Part shown: piece by piece, positions 47,392 to 58,860 of the stretch
Position numbering within the stretch: position 1 is the stretch's first letter
Layout: each line of letters begins with the position of its first letter
Position numbers and translations under genes: made by a program
Notes under the pieces: generated by a model
Told to the model about the DNA's origin: nothing
Seen by the model: only the letters and a program-made list of their open reading frames with translations
Database searches by the model: none
Origin: Trichopria drosophilae
Lineage: Eukaryota; Arthropoda; Insecta; Hymenoptera; Diapriidae
Assembly (NCBI GenBank): GCA_030407085.1
Contig: CM059582.1
Span: 53,147,001 to 53,211,000, forward strand
Reading direction: 5' to 3'
DNA: 64,000 nucleotides

Positions 47392-49079
47392 AATACTTAC
47401 AATAACTCAAAGAAAACTGTCCAAAATTAGATGAGTTTTTATTTTAACTTACCTTTCCCCGCAGTTATTCTTCTAAGACAGGTCGATTCAAACACTTAAA
47501 TAATTTACTCTTATTAATTTATTTAATTAATAATTCACAAAAATATTTTTCACTCCAAAGAATTTAAATACCAATGTGTACGTGTGTACAGTTACACTCG
47601 TTGTACACCAGTACATAATACATACGTGCATCTTTTTTTGTGAAGAATCGAAAATGATCGATTACGAAATCGAAAATCGTTAAATTTCAGATATCGGCAC
47701 TAGAGGTCCTCGGCGAAGTCAAGCGCTGCCGTCTTCTGTTTTCTTGCCTCTCTGTCTTTCTTAATGTATTCCATACCCACTCTATCCTTGTCTTACTCTT
47801 TCCTAGGAATCATTTCGAGCCTTTCGGCTTCTTGTTCTTATATGTGCTTCAGTTCAGTTTTGTTTTTTCCTGAACTTCGACAAGTCAAGAGGACTTTCTG
47901 CAGCTCCAATAAATTTACTTTTTTAATCTGCTGCAGCGACGAAGTTTTTTCTTATCAACGAGCGAAAAAATATGTGGACAACTTGTACTGTGAGTATACA
48001 GACATTCACTTTTTTACTTCTCGGAATTATCAAAAAACGACGTTCCTTTGTTTTAAAAGTTATTTCGTAAATAGAAACAGTTACAAATCAATTCGAATTT
48101 TGAGAACTGTTTAATCTTGTAAAGTGCGAAACAACAGAATGAGTTGCATCGGATTTCAAAAAGTGTAGAAAAGCGAGCGGATATTCTGGGAACGTGATTG
48201 GTTTCTCGGTACGAATCGCTGTTGGCGGAATTGTCCGAGAATACGGCGGGAAAATGTTCGGATGTTAAATATCACCTTTAAATTTACAAACAAAAAAATT
48301 AAACATTTGTAATTTTTATAAACTAAAGTTATTACGTTAAATAATAAAGTTAATACAATGATGTGGACACGACTAAAGGAAATTCGTGGAAAAGTAAATT
48401 TGACGTTCAGTTGTTTAAATGCATACCATCGCCAATTCCGAGAACAAATGACGATCGTAGATTTTTCAGTCTATTTTTAGATGGATTTAAAACAGTTGAG
48501 CATCAGTGAAGATTTAAAAAATTTATGGAATTTTGGAATGTTTAAATTTTGTATATTGTTTTACGCGCTATTCATTTTTGTAGGTTGGCAAAAATGCGCG
48601 GTTCAAGCAATAGAAAACGAGAAATTCGGAGAACTAAAACGCCATTAAAAAATGGCGCATTTCTTGCAACTTGATTACCGAGTATTCCTCCGTCCGAATA
48701 ACAATTCAGAATCCTTTTTTGTATTTTGTCGAGGAATATTAAATTAAATAAAGTTAGTTTTTTGTTTTCTTTTTGTAATATGTACTACGAAAACTCAACA
48801 TTCTTCATCATGTAAGTAACTCATTTCTGAGAATGACAAATGTAACAAATATTTAATTTGGTTTTATTCTATTCAATTTGTTATGCATGTTTAATATCCT
48901 AGAAAATTTACAAAAATTAGTGAATTGTATGAAGTCTTGTAATATTTTTGTAGAATTTGTTTATAAAAAAGACAAATTTTACAAGCTTTCATCCGAATAT
49001 TCATAGTAAATTGTTGCATTTAAATATATTTTTATATTTTGATACTGTTTATTTATTTGATATCAAGCATTAATGATGT
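47392..49079. other. No firm gene; promoter-like patch at 47.69-48.26 kb
   Basis: Around 47690-47960 and 48160-48260 G+C and CpG rise (CTCGGCGAAGTCAAGCGC, CTGCAGCGACGAAG, GAATACGGCGGG). A pyrimidine-rich run with TTCCTAGGAATC follows, and a splice donor (TACTGTGAGTATAC) lies at 47989. This may be a promoter and first exon of a gene whose coding part is not visible here. A 116-codon open frame at 47764-48114 has no recognisable features and overlaps the patch. Confidence 0.3.
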
Positions 49080-49175
49080 CCCTGCAAACACAAAAGTAAC
49101 AGTTATGTAACAACTATGTAACAATGTAACCATTACGTAAATATTACATAACTGTTACTTTCTGTGTTTGCAGGG
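49080..49175. mobile_element. Palindromic MITE copy 2
   Basis: CCCTGCAAACACAAAAGTAA and its inverse TTACTTTCTGTGTTTGCAGGG (last 20 bases shown from the second T) bound a 96-bp near-perfect palindrome filled with TATGTAACA words. No target duplication was obvious. Confidence 0.85.
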
Positions 49176-49408
49176 CTTGAATATTAAGTATTAGTAAATA
49201 TCTATTTCGTAATATTACAATTAATTCCCATAAACTTGTTATTAATTAGACTAAGAACACTTGATTGGAAATGTAAGTTACATGGTACACTTTTTTAATT
49301 CTTAGTATCGACCAGTATAAGTATAATTACTATTGATTTTAGTGTTGGTTGTTTTCTGATCTTAATATAATTTAATAAAAATTAGCATAGAAAAAGATAA
49401 CCCTTTCT

Positions 49409-49437
49409 AAAGAGGACCCGAATTAGGATCGAAACAT
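49409..49437 (+). repeat. AAGAGGACCC...TCGAAACAT motif, copy 1
   Basis: AAGAGGACCCGAATTAGGAT followed by CGAAACATAAA recurs at 53371-53400 as GAAGAGGACCCATATCAGGG followed by TCGAAACATT. Short conserved tails of this form are found at the 3' ends of dispersed arthropod retroelements, from memory; here it marks two otherwise unrecognised repeat tails. Confidence 0.45.
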
Positions 49438-49472
49438 AAAAATTGTTATTATTTACTCTCCAATAGTTCCCT

Positions 49473-49579
49473 CCTTGCAAACACGGAAAGTAACAGTAAT
49501 GTAATATTTACGTAATGGTTACATTGTTACATAAATGTTACATAGTCGTTACATAACTGTTACTTTTGTGTTTGCAGGG
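49473..49579. mobile_element. Palindromic MITE copy 3
   Basis: CCTTGCAAACACGGAAAGTA and …CTTTTGTGTTTGCAGGG bound a 107-bp palindrome. It is closest to copy 1 in its interior (TTTACGTAATGGTTACATTG is in both), showing both derive from one longer master than copy 2. Confidence 0.85.
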
Positions 49580-50016
49580 CTATTTTTATTTATGAAATTA
49601 ATTTTTATTAAATCATATTAAGACCAGAAAACAACCAATACTAAAACCGATAGTAATTACATGGTACGCAATATGTATTATCTGTATTTTTAATGTTTAT
49701 TTTATATATGTTGTTTAGTGAGTAACATTTCATTCAATTCTATTTAAAATTCAGAAATCCAATAAATAAATATTTGTTGGTCATTTAAAATTCATCGAAA
49801 TTGTATTAAGATTTATTAAAGCTCATTTGGTTCATCATTTCTGAATTTACTTTCTTAATATCTAAAAATGAATTTGAAAATACAATTCTAGTGAATTGTT
49901 ATTTACTGAGAAACAAAATAGTCATCTTTGTATATAAAACACAAATTCTAGATTAATATTTTGTATAATTTTCTTCAATAACTGTTGCGAACGTACATAA
50001 TTAGAACATAAATATA

Positions 50017-50327
50017 CACTGTGAAAAATTTCAAAGTAATTTTACAGTGAAAAGGTGGCAATCATAATACTAGTGAATATCGTTGTAAATTTACAATAGT
50101 CAACAATTGGAGTCAGAAAATTATAAAGGCGATGTAAAATTACTTCGATTACCACTGGTATCTTTATTTTTACTGTAAATCTTACACTTTTATGGTAAAT
50201 TTACTTCTGTTTTTGTTTGCTATTTACTAGAAATATGTAATTTTACGATAGTAATAGGAAATGTCAACAAAATTGTAAAAACTCTAAAATAAACAAAAAT
50301 GTAATTTTACATTTATTTTTCACAATG
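50017..50327. mobile_element. TA-flanked MITE, 311 bp
   Basis: CACTGTGAAAAATTTCAAAG on the left and TTTTTCACAATG on the right are inverted with one mismatch over 13 bases, and TA borders both ends. GTAATTTTAC and GTAAATTTAC words recur six or more times inside. The TA borders suggest a Tc1/mariner-mobilised element. Confidence 0.65.
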
Positions 50328-50349
50328 TATATCTACACATTTTATTTAA

Positions 50350-51098
50350 CCACTTCAGTGGTAGCTGTTTAAAAAAAAAAGTGCCAGAAGTGGTACAGCT
50401 CTGTACTTAAGATATCGAAAAACGGTGAAACACGGGTTCCATTTTTTCCTAAAATATATCATTTAACATTTAATTAATCATTTAAAAAATCAAGTAATAT
50501 TTCACATTTATGTCGGCCATCTTGGATCCACCATTTTGAATTTACAAAATCTGACTTCAAATTCGTAATCAGCGACCAAAAAAATTCCCGAGTACCAACT
50601 TTCATCAAAATCAAGTAAATTTTTTACATTTACGTCGGCCATCTTGTAACCGACATGTTGAATTTTCAAAATCTGATTTCAGATTTATAATCAGCGGCCC
50701 CGAAACCCCCCAAGAACCCAGTTTCATAAAGTTTGGGTAATTTTTCGCATTTCGGTCGGCCATCTTGGATCCGCCATTTTGAATTTTCAAAATCTAACTT
50801 CAGATTCGTAATCAGCGACCCCGAAAACCTCCGAGTAACAATTTTCAGCTGTTTTCCGTATAAAAAAAAATGCGCGCCGCATATTTTAATAAATTTAGCA
50901 AATTTAAAGCCGCCATTTTGAATTTTCCCATTTTGACGACAGATTCGGATTCAGCGACCCAAAATATCTTGGTATACGAAGTTTCATGCAAATTCATTAA
51001 GAATTGTAAAAGTTATTGCAAAATGTACACATATGATCCATTACCACGTTTGTCAATAATTTTTTTTGTACATATATGATCCATTACCATTGAAGTGG
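50350..51098. mobile_element. TTAA-flanked element carrying a 120-bp tandem block
   Basis: TTAA at 50346-50349 and 51099-51102. The ends CCACTTCAGTGGTA and TACCATTGAAGTGG are 14-base inverted repeats with one mismatch. Just inside, GGTACAGCTCTGTACT on the left and GTACATATATGATCC twice on the right add short palindromes. The interior holds four units of the dispersed block on the minus strand. No coding capacity. Confidence 0.75.
50514..50970 (-). repeat. Best array of the dispersed ATGGCGG block
   Basis: CGGCCAT words occur at 50514, 50635 and 50755, a period of 120-121 bp, and a fourth, diverged unit follows at 50910. Read on the minus strand each unit contains GTCGCTGATTACGAATCTGA, TTCAAAATGGCGGATCC and AAGATGGCCGACC. 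Other sites: 14460-14640, 15665-15870, 29590-29990, 32010-32200, 40360-40700, 41930-42340, 51840-52000, 52150-52640, 57440-57560, 57940-58215, 59050-59110, 61540-61770, 63230-63420. Confidence 0.8.
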
Positions 51099-51779
51099 TT
51101 AATTATTGCTTCTTCATTTAGTATTTGATCAGATACAAATTTTCATTAATAGGTAAAATGTTTTTTAAGTAAATTTATAACAAATTTTTGTACGTTTGTT
51201 TATGAAAGTTTAAAATCAACACTATTTAAAGGTAAAGGGAAACTTTAAAAATTAAAGAAATATAAATGTTAAGCATTACATCATACTCTACCACATATTC
51301 CATATCTTTTTTTTACTGATTTTAACTCGACAGATTCTGGAGAAATTCTATAATCTAATAAAATAGAATTATAATGATTAAAAGTAACAAGAAATAAGTC
51401 TTTGAATTGATACGTTTCGTTTACAAAATAGGCTTTGAATGTTAAAAAATGTGATTTTATTTAATGAAAACGTCAATTGGAATTTATTTCATATTTATAA
51501 AATACACTAAATTGGCCATGAAACAAAGTTAGTTATGTTTGTTCTGAAAGAACGCTATTACAAATGTATTTTTTTCATTCATTTTAACGTTATCAGCAAT
51601 AATTTGTTTCTAAATTCCAAATCGTTTCAGAATATTCACAATACAATATGTAAAATCCAATATGGCCACACAAAATTGGACAATTTTTAAGCATTTTTCA
51701 TTATACACGTAATTGTAAAATAATTAATAAATAGAGAATAAAGAAATAGATATACACCAGAGTTAGGTTTTATTGAGTA

Positions 51780-52085
51780 TGTATGTTGAATCGCTGAATC
51801 CGAATTTGAGGACAAATTTTTAAAACTATAAGCAGAAAATTCAATATGGCCGCTTGACTTTTAAAAAAATTTCAGCCATATTGGATCCGCCATTTTGAAC
51901 GATTGAAAAATGTCGGCCATATTGGATCCACCATTTTGAATGATTCAAAAATGACTCCAAATTCGTAATCAGCGTCTTCCAAAACATAAATATCCATTAT
52001 GTATTTACACCAATTTCAAATTGGCCGGAAACAACGTAACATTTTGAGCCCACTTTCAAGTTTTCGGTCTTCATTGCGAAAGGGT
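51780..52085. repeat. Dispersed-block cluster ending at a TTAA
   Basis: TCGCTGAATCCGAATTTGAG, then three ATATTGGATCC.CCATTTTGAA-type words, run to GCGAAAGGG-TTAA at 52079-52086. The terminal AAAGGG-TTAA looks like the right end of a TTAA element whose left end I could not find. It directly adjoins the next TTAA element. Confidence 0.5.
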
Positions 52086-52099
52086 TAAGCTTCTATTAA

Positions 52100-52893
52100 C
52101 CCTTTGAAGCATACATTTTTCTTTACACGGAAAATGGCTGAAAATTGTTACTCGGGGGTTTTCGAGGTCGCTGATTACGAATCTTAACTCTGATTTTCAA
52201 AATTCAATATTGCCGATCCAAAATGGCGGACCGTAATGTTGAAAAGGTACTAGATTAATATGAAACTGGGCACCCCTGGGGTTTTCGGGGTCGCTGATTA
52301 CGAATCTAGTATTAGATGCGGCAAACCAATAACAATTTGCCAATAATAACTTTATTTATTTTCGACCAACCGTTTGGAAGTAAATGAGGAATATCTGTGA
52401 ATTTTACAGCCGCGAATTATGAAATTTTAACATTCTGGTCCACCATTTTGGATCCGCCATATTCAATTTTCAAAATCTGTAGTCAGATTCGTCATCAGCG
52501 ACCGCGAAAACCCCCGTGTTTCAACCCGATCAAGAAACTTTTTACATTTTGGTCGGCCATCTTGGATCGGCCATTTCGAATTTTTAAAATCTGTGATCAG
52601 ATTCGTACTCAGCGACACTAAAAACACTATTTTACCAAATTTCAAACAATTATTTTAAAAAACAGTGTCAATAATGAATTTTTTCGAAAAAATTGTAATT
52701 TTTTAATGTTTGTTTATTTCTGAATCATAAACAATAAACAACTATATCTTAATAATAGTTTTTATACATTCTTGCATCACTATAGTAACATAAAATAGCA
52801 AAAACACCAATCTAAATACGTTAACTGCAATTTAAATGAGTAAAAATCAAAGACATCGAGGTGGTAACGTGAGTTACACCATGGTTCTAAGGG
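52100..52893. mobile_element. TTAA-flanked element, 794 bp
   Basis: TTAA borders both sides (52096-52099 and 52894-52897). The ends CCCTTTGAAGCATAC and its partner GGTTCTAAGGG pair imperfectly (CCCTT.GAA.CAT). It contains five units of the dispersed block in both orientations. A decayed copy of the same element lies at 41869-42509, so the family is multi-copy. Confidence 0.75.
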
Positions 52894-52897
52894 TTAA

Positions 52898-54900
52898 GAC
52901 AGAATTTTGACAAATTTACATTCATAACTTAATTGACAGAAAATTATTCTTTCAATTCATATATTTTTTGGTATAATTGAAATGTAAACAAAATGTCAGT
53001 ATTTACATAAGATGAAAAAGAATTATGTGAAAATTCCTCAAGCATTGTTTTGTGAGATATTGTAGCTATTTTTATGGATTATCTTAAATTGCTAAATTAA
53101 TACATTTTTTATTTGCATTATTTCCAAGTATCTTTTAATTTTGTATCTCAATTAATTACCATTCCATCACTGATTCATTCTAAAAGGTATACAAAATCTT
53201 GAAGAAATTACTTACTTTATTAAAATATGTTGAACTTTTAAGACAAACAGTAATGAAAAATAATAACAAAAATTAGTTTTAGTGTGTTTCAGTTTGAATA
53301 AAATTATAAAAAGATAATAATATTGAATGAAATTTTGGGTAAATGCATTGATTTTTTCATATTGTTTACTGAAGAGGACCCATATCAGGGTCGAAACATT
53401 TAATATTAATACTATAATTTTTTGAAGTTTATAATTTTTAAATAAACAAAAATTTTCCTTTTTGTATTTTCCTCTCCATTCGTATTGCAAAAAAATCATG
53501 TTGCAATTATTACAATATTTCATTCAATATTATTAGCTTTTATAATTTTATTCGGACTGAAATACACCAAAACTAATTTTTGTTATTATATTTCGAACAG
53601 TCAAGTATTTTCATTATGTACTATAGTAATGAAAAATAACATAAAATTTAATAAATGATAGTTTACCCAAGTTTTTTTATAAATTGCATTCAAGTTTTTT
53701 GCAGAATTTGTTATTCGATTTTATGTGTTGGGAAATATTTTACATTTGTGGATTCACTGCCAAATTCAATATGCACATTGTAAATTAAATTCTGTTACCA
53801 AACTCCACTGATTTTCACAGTTTGTAAATTATTCATTGTATGCAAATAGTCTTTTCACTTATATATACATAAAAAACTAACTATAACTTTTTTACAATAA
53901 ATTATTTTTATTGTTCTCTGGTATTTCAATTTCTTGAAGTGAAAATTCACTCTTTATTAGGTGAAAATTGAGCCATTCTACTGAAAGAGTAAATGATAAA
54001 TCTTTTTACTCCATAAAAAGCATTTTTACTTCTCGTAATTATAATAAAAATCATTTGAATATAATTAGGATTCACAACGCAAAACTTGATATTGATTACC
54101 AATGTGTTATAAGTTTTAGGCTGCGAGCCCAAATATACGATGAATTAATATGAACATGTATATAAATATTAATTTATTGATAAATGTTGTGATATTTCAA
54201 ACGATTACAATTATAATGTCAAGATTGTCATTTTTATCTAACATTCATCGAAAATGGAGGCGAATCTATTTTATTATGTCTCTAATTCTATTAAAAATAT
54301 ATTCAAAGTTGTCTTTCAATATTGAGAGGGTCAGAGAAATTCAGTATTGATTACATCAAACCCATTACCAAATTGATAGTCTTGTCTTGTTGTATAATCC
54401 TGAATGCATAATCAATCATTCGAAGTGGTTGAATTTAACACCCTTCTCTACGTCACAATTAACACTGCTAAAATTTTTAACATTTTATAAAGTAACAGGA
54501 AACTATACTGAACGTGAAAAAAATGTTGAAAACAGTGTATGAAATTTTATTAATTTGTAAAAAGTCAGAAACTAGAGAAATACATTTTTGACTCATAATT
54601 TGAATTCAAAAAGATATTGAAAATGAGTTTCTTTATCTTTATAGGTAATACAAATTAATTAAATCCAAAATCAAAGATGAATTATTTTTCCAGCACTTAT
54701 TACAAATCAGGTAATTATAGTGAAAAATGCTAATTTGATAAAAAATAATTAATTTAAAACCATTAAATTGGAATATTCTTTTTTTCACTGCCGTTTTGTT
54801 TAAAACAAACATTTTTTTAAATGACCATACAGGAATATCTGACTAAAGCTAAAATTTAAATATTGTTACCTCAAACAAAGTCATGACATATACCTGGAAG
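52898..54900. other. Intergenic AT-rich stretch
   Basis: No gene is supported. A second copy of the AAGAGGACCC...TCGAAACAT motif lies at 53371-53400. Open frames here are short and lysine/asparagine/phenylalanine-rich, as expected for AT-rich non-coding DNA. Confidence 0.5.
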
Positions 54901-55213
54901 AAATTCAGGGTGGCCAGTTTCTGGAAAACCGGGAAAAGTCAGGGAAGTTGCCCCCGAGTCAGGGAATTTTTTATATTCGGTCCAAAAACTCGAATGAGAA
55001 TATAATAAAAACCAAAAAATTCTCGCCGTTCAATTCGGTGAAAATCGTGTTGGAAGTCTTTCTGAGAAATCACGGGAAGCATTAATTTAAAGGGAAATTG
55101 CTCAGTTCCCGATTTTTGGCATATTCGAAATGACGAGCTAGACGCGGCGCCTCTTGCGGGTGCCCGTCGGAAGGTCATAAAATTTTAAATTTTATTCATG
55201 ATTGTAATAAAAG

Positions 55214-56237
55214 GTGACTTATTTAAATTTTGGTAAATATGTAGAAGAACTGCCTCACCCCAAAAATGAAATGTGCCAGATGTTTTCTATGTATTTTGGC
55301 CTCCTGAAAACGAATATCATGACAAAATTTGGCGCTCGGCCATATCTTGGCCGCTATTTCGAAAAAAACCCGTTTTTTTTTTTCAGTTTCTTGCATTTAT
55401 CTCGAGATATACATATCTGACGAAAAAATGTAGGGCTTGAAATTCTCTATAAAAAAGGTTTTATACAATTTTGTCCTAATCGCAAAAGAAACCCCCTAAA
55501 TTAATGCCAAAATCGACTAACGCTAATGCTGGCGGTCAGGTTAGGTTGGACATGGGTTAGGTTTTTTTTTAAAGGGGGGTGGGGGGTCTGGGGGGGCCGC
55601 AGGCACACATTGTGGTACAGGCAGTAGTAATGATAATTGTCTCAACCTCACCCGGTGTGGTACAGGCAGTAGTAATGGTAAGGATAAGACAATTACCATT
55701 GCTACTGCCCGTACCGCAATGTGTGCCTGGGGGGGGGGGGCCTGCGGCCCCCCCCCCAAGGCCCCCCGGCTAAAAAAACCTAACCTAACCTGCTTTAACC
55801 TACTCAATCCTTAATAAACAGGTATTAGTGATAATTAAACGGGCATGAAATGCGTCTTCTGTAATTACCAAGGCGGATGTAAGAAGCGCAAGACCGTTAT
55901 TCCAAGGATTATCTATTTTTATCGCTATTTTACGAGCTTCCCATTGCCATTAGGAAAAAAATGAATATAACCTTTTTTGTAGAAAATTCAATTCTCTACC
56001 TTTTTTGTTGGGAACATTTTTTCGGCAGATATGTATATCTCGAGATAAATGCAAAAATCTGAAAAAAAAACGGGTTTTTTGGTTGTTTTTTTGAAATAAC
56101 GGCTAAGATATGGCCGAGCGCCAAATTTTATTGCGATATTCGTTATCAGCAGCCCAAAATACATAGAAAACATCTGGCACATTTCATTTTTTGGGTGAGG
56201 CAGTTCTTCTACACTTTTACCTAAATTTTTATCTTCA
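55214..56237. mobile_element. Foldback element with G-rich snapback centre
   Basis: The outer arms of about 260 bp pair, for example GTAGAAGAACTGCCTCACCC with GGGTGAGGCAGTTCTTCTAC, and CATATCTTGGCCG with CGGCTAAGATATG. At the centre, 55570-55770 is a second, G+C-rich inverted repeat (GGCACACATTGTGGTACAGG against CCGTACCGCAATGTGTGCC) ending in runs of 8-12 G or C. Related to the foldback at 9955-10785 (shared ATTCTCTA / AAAAAAGGTT inner arm and the words around TAATGCC.AAATCG). Confidence 0.8.
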
Positions 56238-56245
56238 CGGAAAAA

Positions 56246-56586
56246 TGAAGGTTGTAAATTTTACAAAACTTTTCAGCGATCTCGATTTTTACATACTTCC
56301 TTTATACAAATTGCCGAACAAATTCTGTGAAATTTATCAAATGTTGCGTAAAATATTGAATAGTTTCATAATTCTAACTGAAATTTTTTTTATTTCGTAT
56401 GCAAATTCTGCAAGTTTTACAAAACCTCCGGATAAATTGTATATAGATTATAAAAATAATTTTTACAGAATTCTTCGACACATCGTACCAAAGTCGAAAG
56501 ACGTTATAGTGGGATATAACTGCTGCGCCGTTACAACAAATGACTTTAATAAAAATTGCAGAATTTTAACAATGTCTATTAATTAA
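56246..56586 (+). CDS. Unidentified 113-codon open frame inside the transposon
   Basis: It begins MKVVNFTKLFSDLDFYILPL and ends ...NKNCRILTMSIN. The frame also runs open through the end of the foldback arm to 56191. Composition is not simply A/T-codon filler: it has six cysteines or prolines in KPPDKLYIDYKNNF and HIVPKSKDVIVGYNCC. No domain is recognised. It could be a remnant of the transposon's own protein or a random frame. Confidence 0.25.
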
Positions 56587-57214
56587 TCTTTTCTTGCAAC
56601 AGTGATTTAGACAATTGAAGGAAAAAATACTATAAAATTTGTGTAGATATTTTATATAACAGGCTCACATTAGAGATATTTTACGTTTTAGTGTCTGCAG
56701 TTATTTTTGCGCCATTTCTTCTACAAGTGTTTTGTATTAATTTATGAAAGATAACATATAAAACAGTATTTACTGCACTTGAAACTAGCATTGGCTAAGT
56801 ACGGAGTTATAAGTTATTACCAGCGACAGAGTTTCGTCATTTAAGTGTTTAGTTGTTTACAAATTCGGTTAATTTTACCCGCTGATGCATGCAAATTTTA
56901 AAAAGTAAGTATTTTCTTCTAGAGATTGAATACAATTCATATTCGATATTATGACAATGACTTAGAGTATAAATATAAGGGATTGCAGAAATGCTTACTG
57001 TTCTATAACCGTATAATGAATTCAAAGATTTAAACAATTTTAAATATCATTTTTTACATTACAATTAATCAATAATATGTTACATTAGAAATTTTAAACG
57101 CACCCTTACGATCTTATTGTGGCTTGGTCTGAAGTCAGGAAAAATTGCTGAATTTTGCCTGGAAAACCGGGAAAAGTCAGGGAATTTCGTTCCGGAAAAA
57201 AACTGGCCACCCTG

Positions 57215-57894
57215 AAATTATAATTTTTTGAGAAAACAAATTTATAATGACTATTTTCATACAGTAACAATACTGGAATTTGCTTGGAAGACCTGAAACA
57301 TCGCGTCTTTGTATCGCCAGCTATGAAAATTTTGAAATTGAAGATGGTGGACATAAAAATGGCGTCCAATATTAAAAAAGAATGTTTAAGGCTCTTAGAT
57401 ATTAAAAAAAAACATTAAAACTTTGAATTCTCTTCACTAAACTGGGTACACAAGTATTTTTAGGGATGCTGAATACGAATGAATCGAAAAATATACGTCT
57501 GCCATTTTTAATTTTCTAAAACCAACATCTGATTCACAATCAGGGACTTCTAAAACACCCGAGTAACAAGTTTTTAGGCGAATCCGATGTATTTAAAAAA
57601 ATGTGTCGCCATTATACATATTCTTGTTTCACACCTGCACGCCATTTTGTTGTCCACCACCTTAAATTCATAATAAGTTACCATGGATTTTGATAGCGGA
57701 CGATTCCAGAACGCGATATTTTTTATTTTTATGGCAAATTGTTATATATATTTTTATAGCAAAAAATTTCTGTGGAAAAATTCAGTTAACTATGTTTTTC
57801 TAAAAAAAATCGGGTTTTCTCGCATAAAATGTGCCATAACTTAGTTTGTTAACAAAAAACAAATTTTAGCTTTCAAATCTGAAAGAGGGATCAT
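57215..57894. other. Intergenic with two dispersed-block units
   Basis: 57440-57560 holds one to two units (GATGCTGAATACGAATGAAT, CTGCCATTTTTAATTTTC). The remainder shows GCCATTTTGTTGTCC words but no gene. Confidence 0.4.
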
Positions 57895-57898
57895 TTAA

Positions 57899-58431
57899 CC
57901 CTTTCCGGCACACATTTTTCATAAAACTGGGTACTCGGGCGTTTTTTCGTCGCTGATTACGAATTTGAACTAAGATTTTGAGAGTTCAAAATGGCGAATC
58001 AAGATGGCCACCAAAAATTTGGTGTTGCTGATTATGAATCTGAGTTCATATTCGTAATCAGCGATCCTAAAAAGCCCCTAATTCCCAGTTTCGACTCGAT
58101 CAAGAAATTGTTTACATTTTTTATCGGCCATATTCACTCTACCATTTTGAATTTTCAACATTTGAGTTCAGATTTGTAATCAGTGACCTCAAAAAACTCC
58201 GAGTACCCAGTTTCATTTCGATCCAATTAAACATTTGCCAGGGATTGTATTTCTTCTATGACGATTTTTAGATGTTTATTTGTTTATAAATAATAATGTT
58301 TAATATTGACTTAACTGCAATGTTAAGCACTTCTTCAACACCCACTTACATTGAATTTTAAAAAACGGGCACATATGCATTATTTTGTCTTTAAAAACTC
58401 CAATTTCCAACCGAGTTCCAGAGGCTAAGGG
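57899..58431. mobile_element. TTAA-flanked element, 533 bp
   Basis: TTAA lies at 57895-57898 and 58432-58435. The ends are CCCTTTCCGGCACAC and GCTAAGGG, with only CCCTT perfectly inverted. It contains three to four units of the dispersed block (57940-58215), again with one unit inverted relative to the others. Confidence 0.6.
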
Positions 58432-58681
58432 TTAAAAGATGGTGTTGAACGAGTTTTTACACTTCTTCTTTTATACAAAATGAGAGTCATCAAATTGTAG
58501 TACATTTTGAGTCCTCCTGGGTGTTTGTAGGTTAAAGTGCAGAAAACACGGCCTTCAGACTTGATCTTTAAAATTGGCACGTTGTTTTACAAAGGTGAAA
58601 GGATCTGTGATGGCGACACAAACTATGTACAAACATGGCGACCAACGGCTTATAGTTTAGTAATTTTTTATTTCAAGATAG

Positions 58682-58860
58682 ACTTTCGAAAATGCTGCCG
58701 TACAATTATTAGAATTAATCAAAGAATATTTTGAAATTTCTCAGAATTTGTTTTGAAGACTTATTTCAAAATGTCAAAATTTTAGGTTTTTTAAAAAACT
58801 TACAGCATATTCTTTAATCAATTCTATAAACGTTTCGTTGTTTTAGTTTTCGCGACATTT
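58682..58860. repeat. Inverted repeat related to 24.99-25.27 kb
   Basis: TTAGAATTAATCAAAGAATAT near 58707 (first 20 bases match) is inverted as ATATTCTTTAATCAATTCTA near 58808-58828. The flanking GAAAATGCTGCCG and CGCGACATTT echo AAAAATGCCGCTG and GTCACATTTTT of the 25 kb foldback. The same element family is likely. Confidence 0.5.

Larger units (their letters stand above)
54906..57214. mobile_element. 2.3 kb TIR transposon with nested foldback
   Basis: The left end CAGGGTGGCCAGTTTCTGG and the inverted right end AAACTGGCCACCCTG are followed by further inverted words (AAAACCGGGAAAAGTCAGGG appears near both ends). AAATT is duplicated at 54901-54905 and 57215-57219, a 5-bp target duplication. 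CAGGGTGGCC ends are familiar from arthropod DNA transposons, but I cannot assign a superfamily. The interior is mostly the foldback at 55214-56237, plus one open frame at 56246-56586. Confidence 0.7.

Noticed and set aside
55541..55807. Proline/leucine-rich open frames in both directions
   Set aside because: They are produced by the G/C runs and the inverted repeat at the centre of the foldback.
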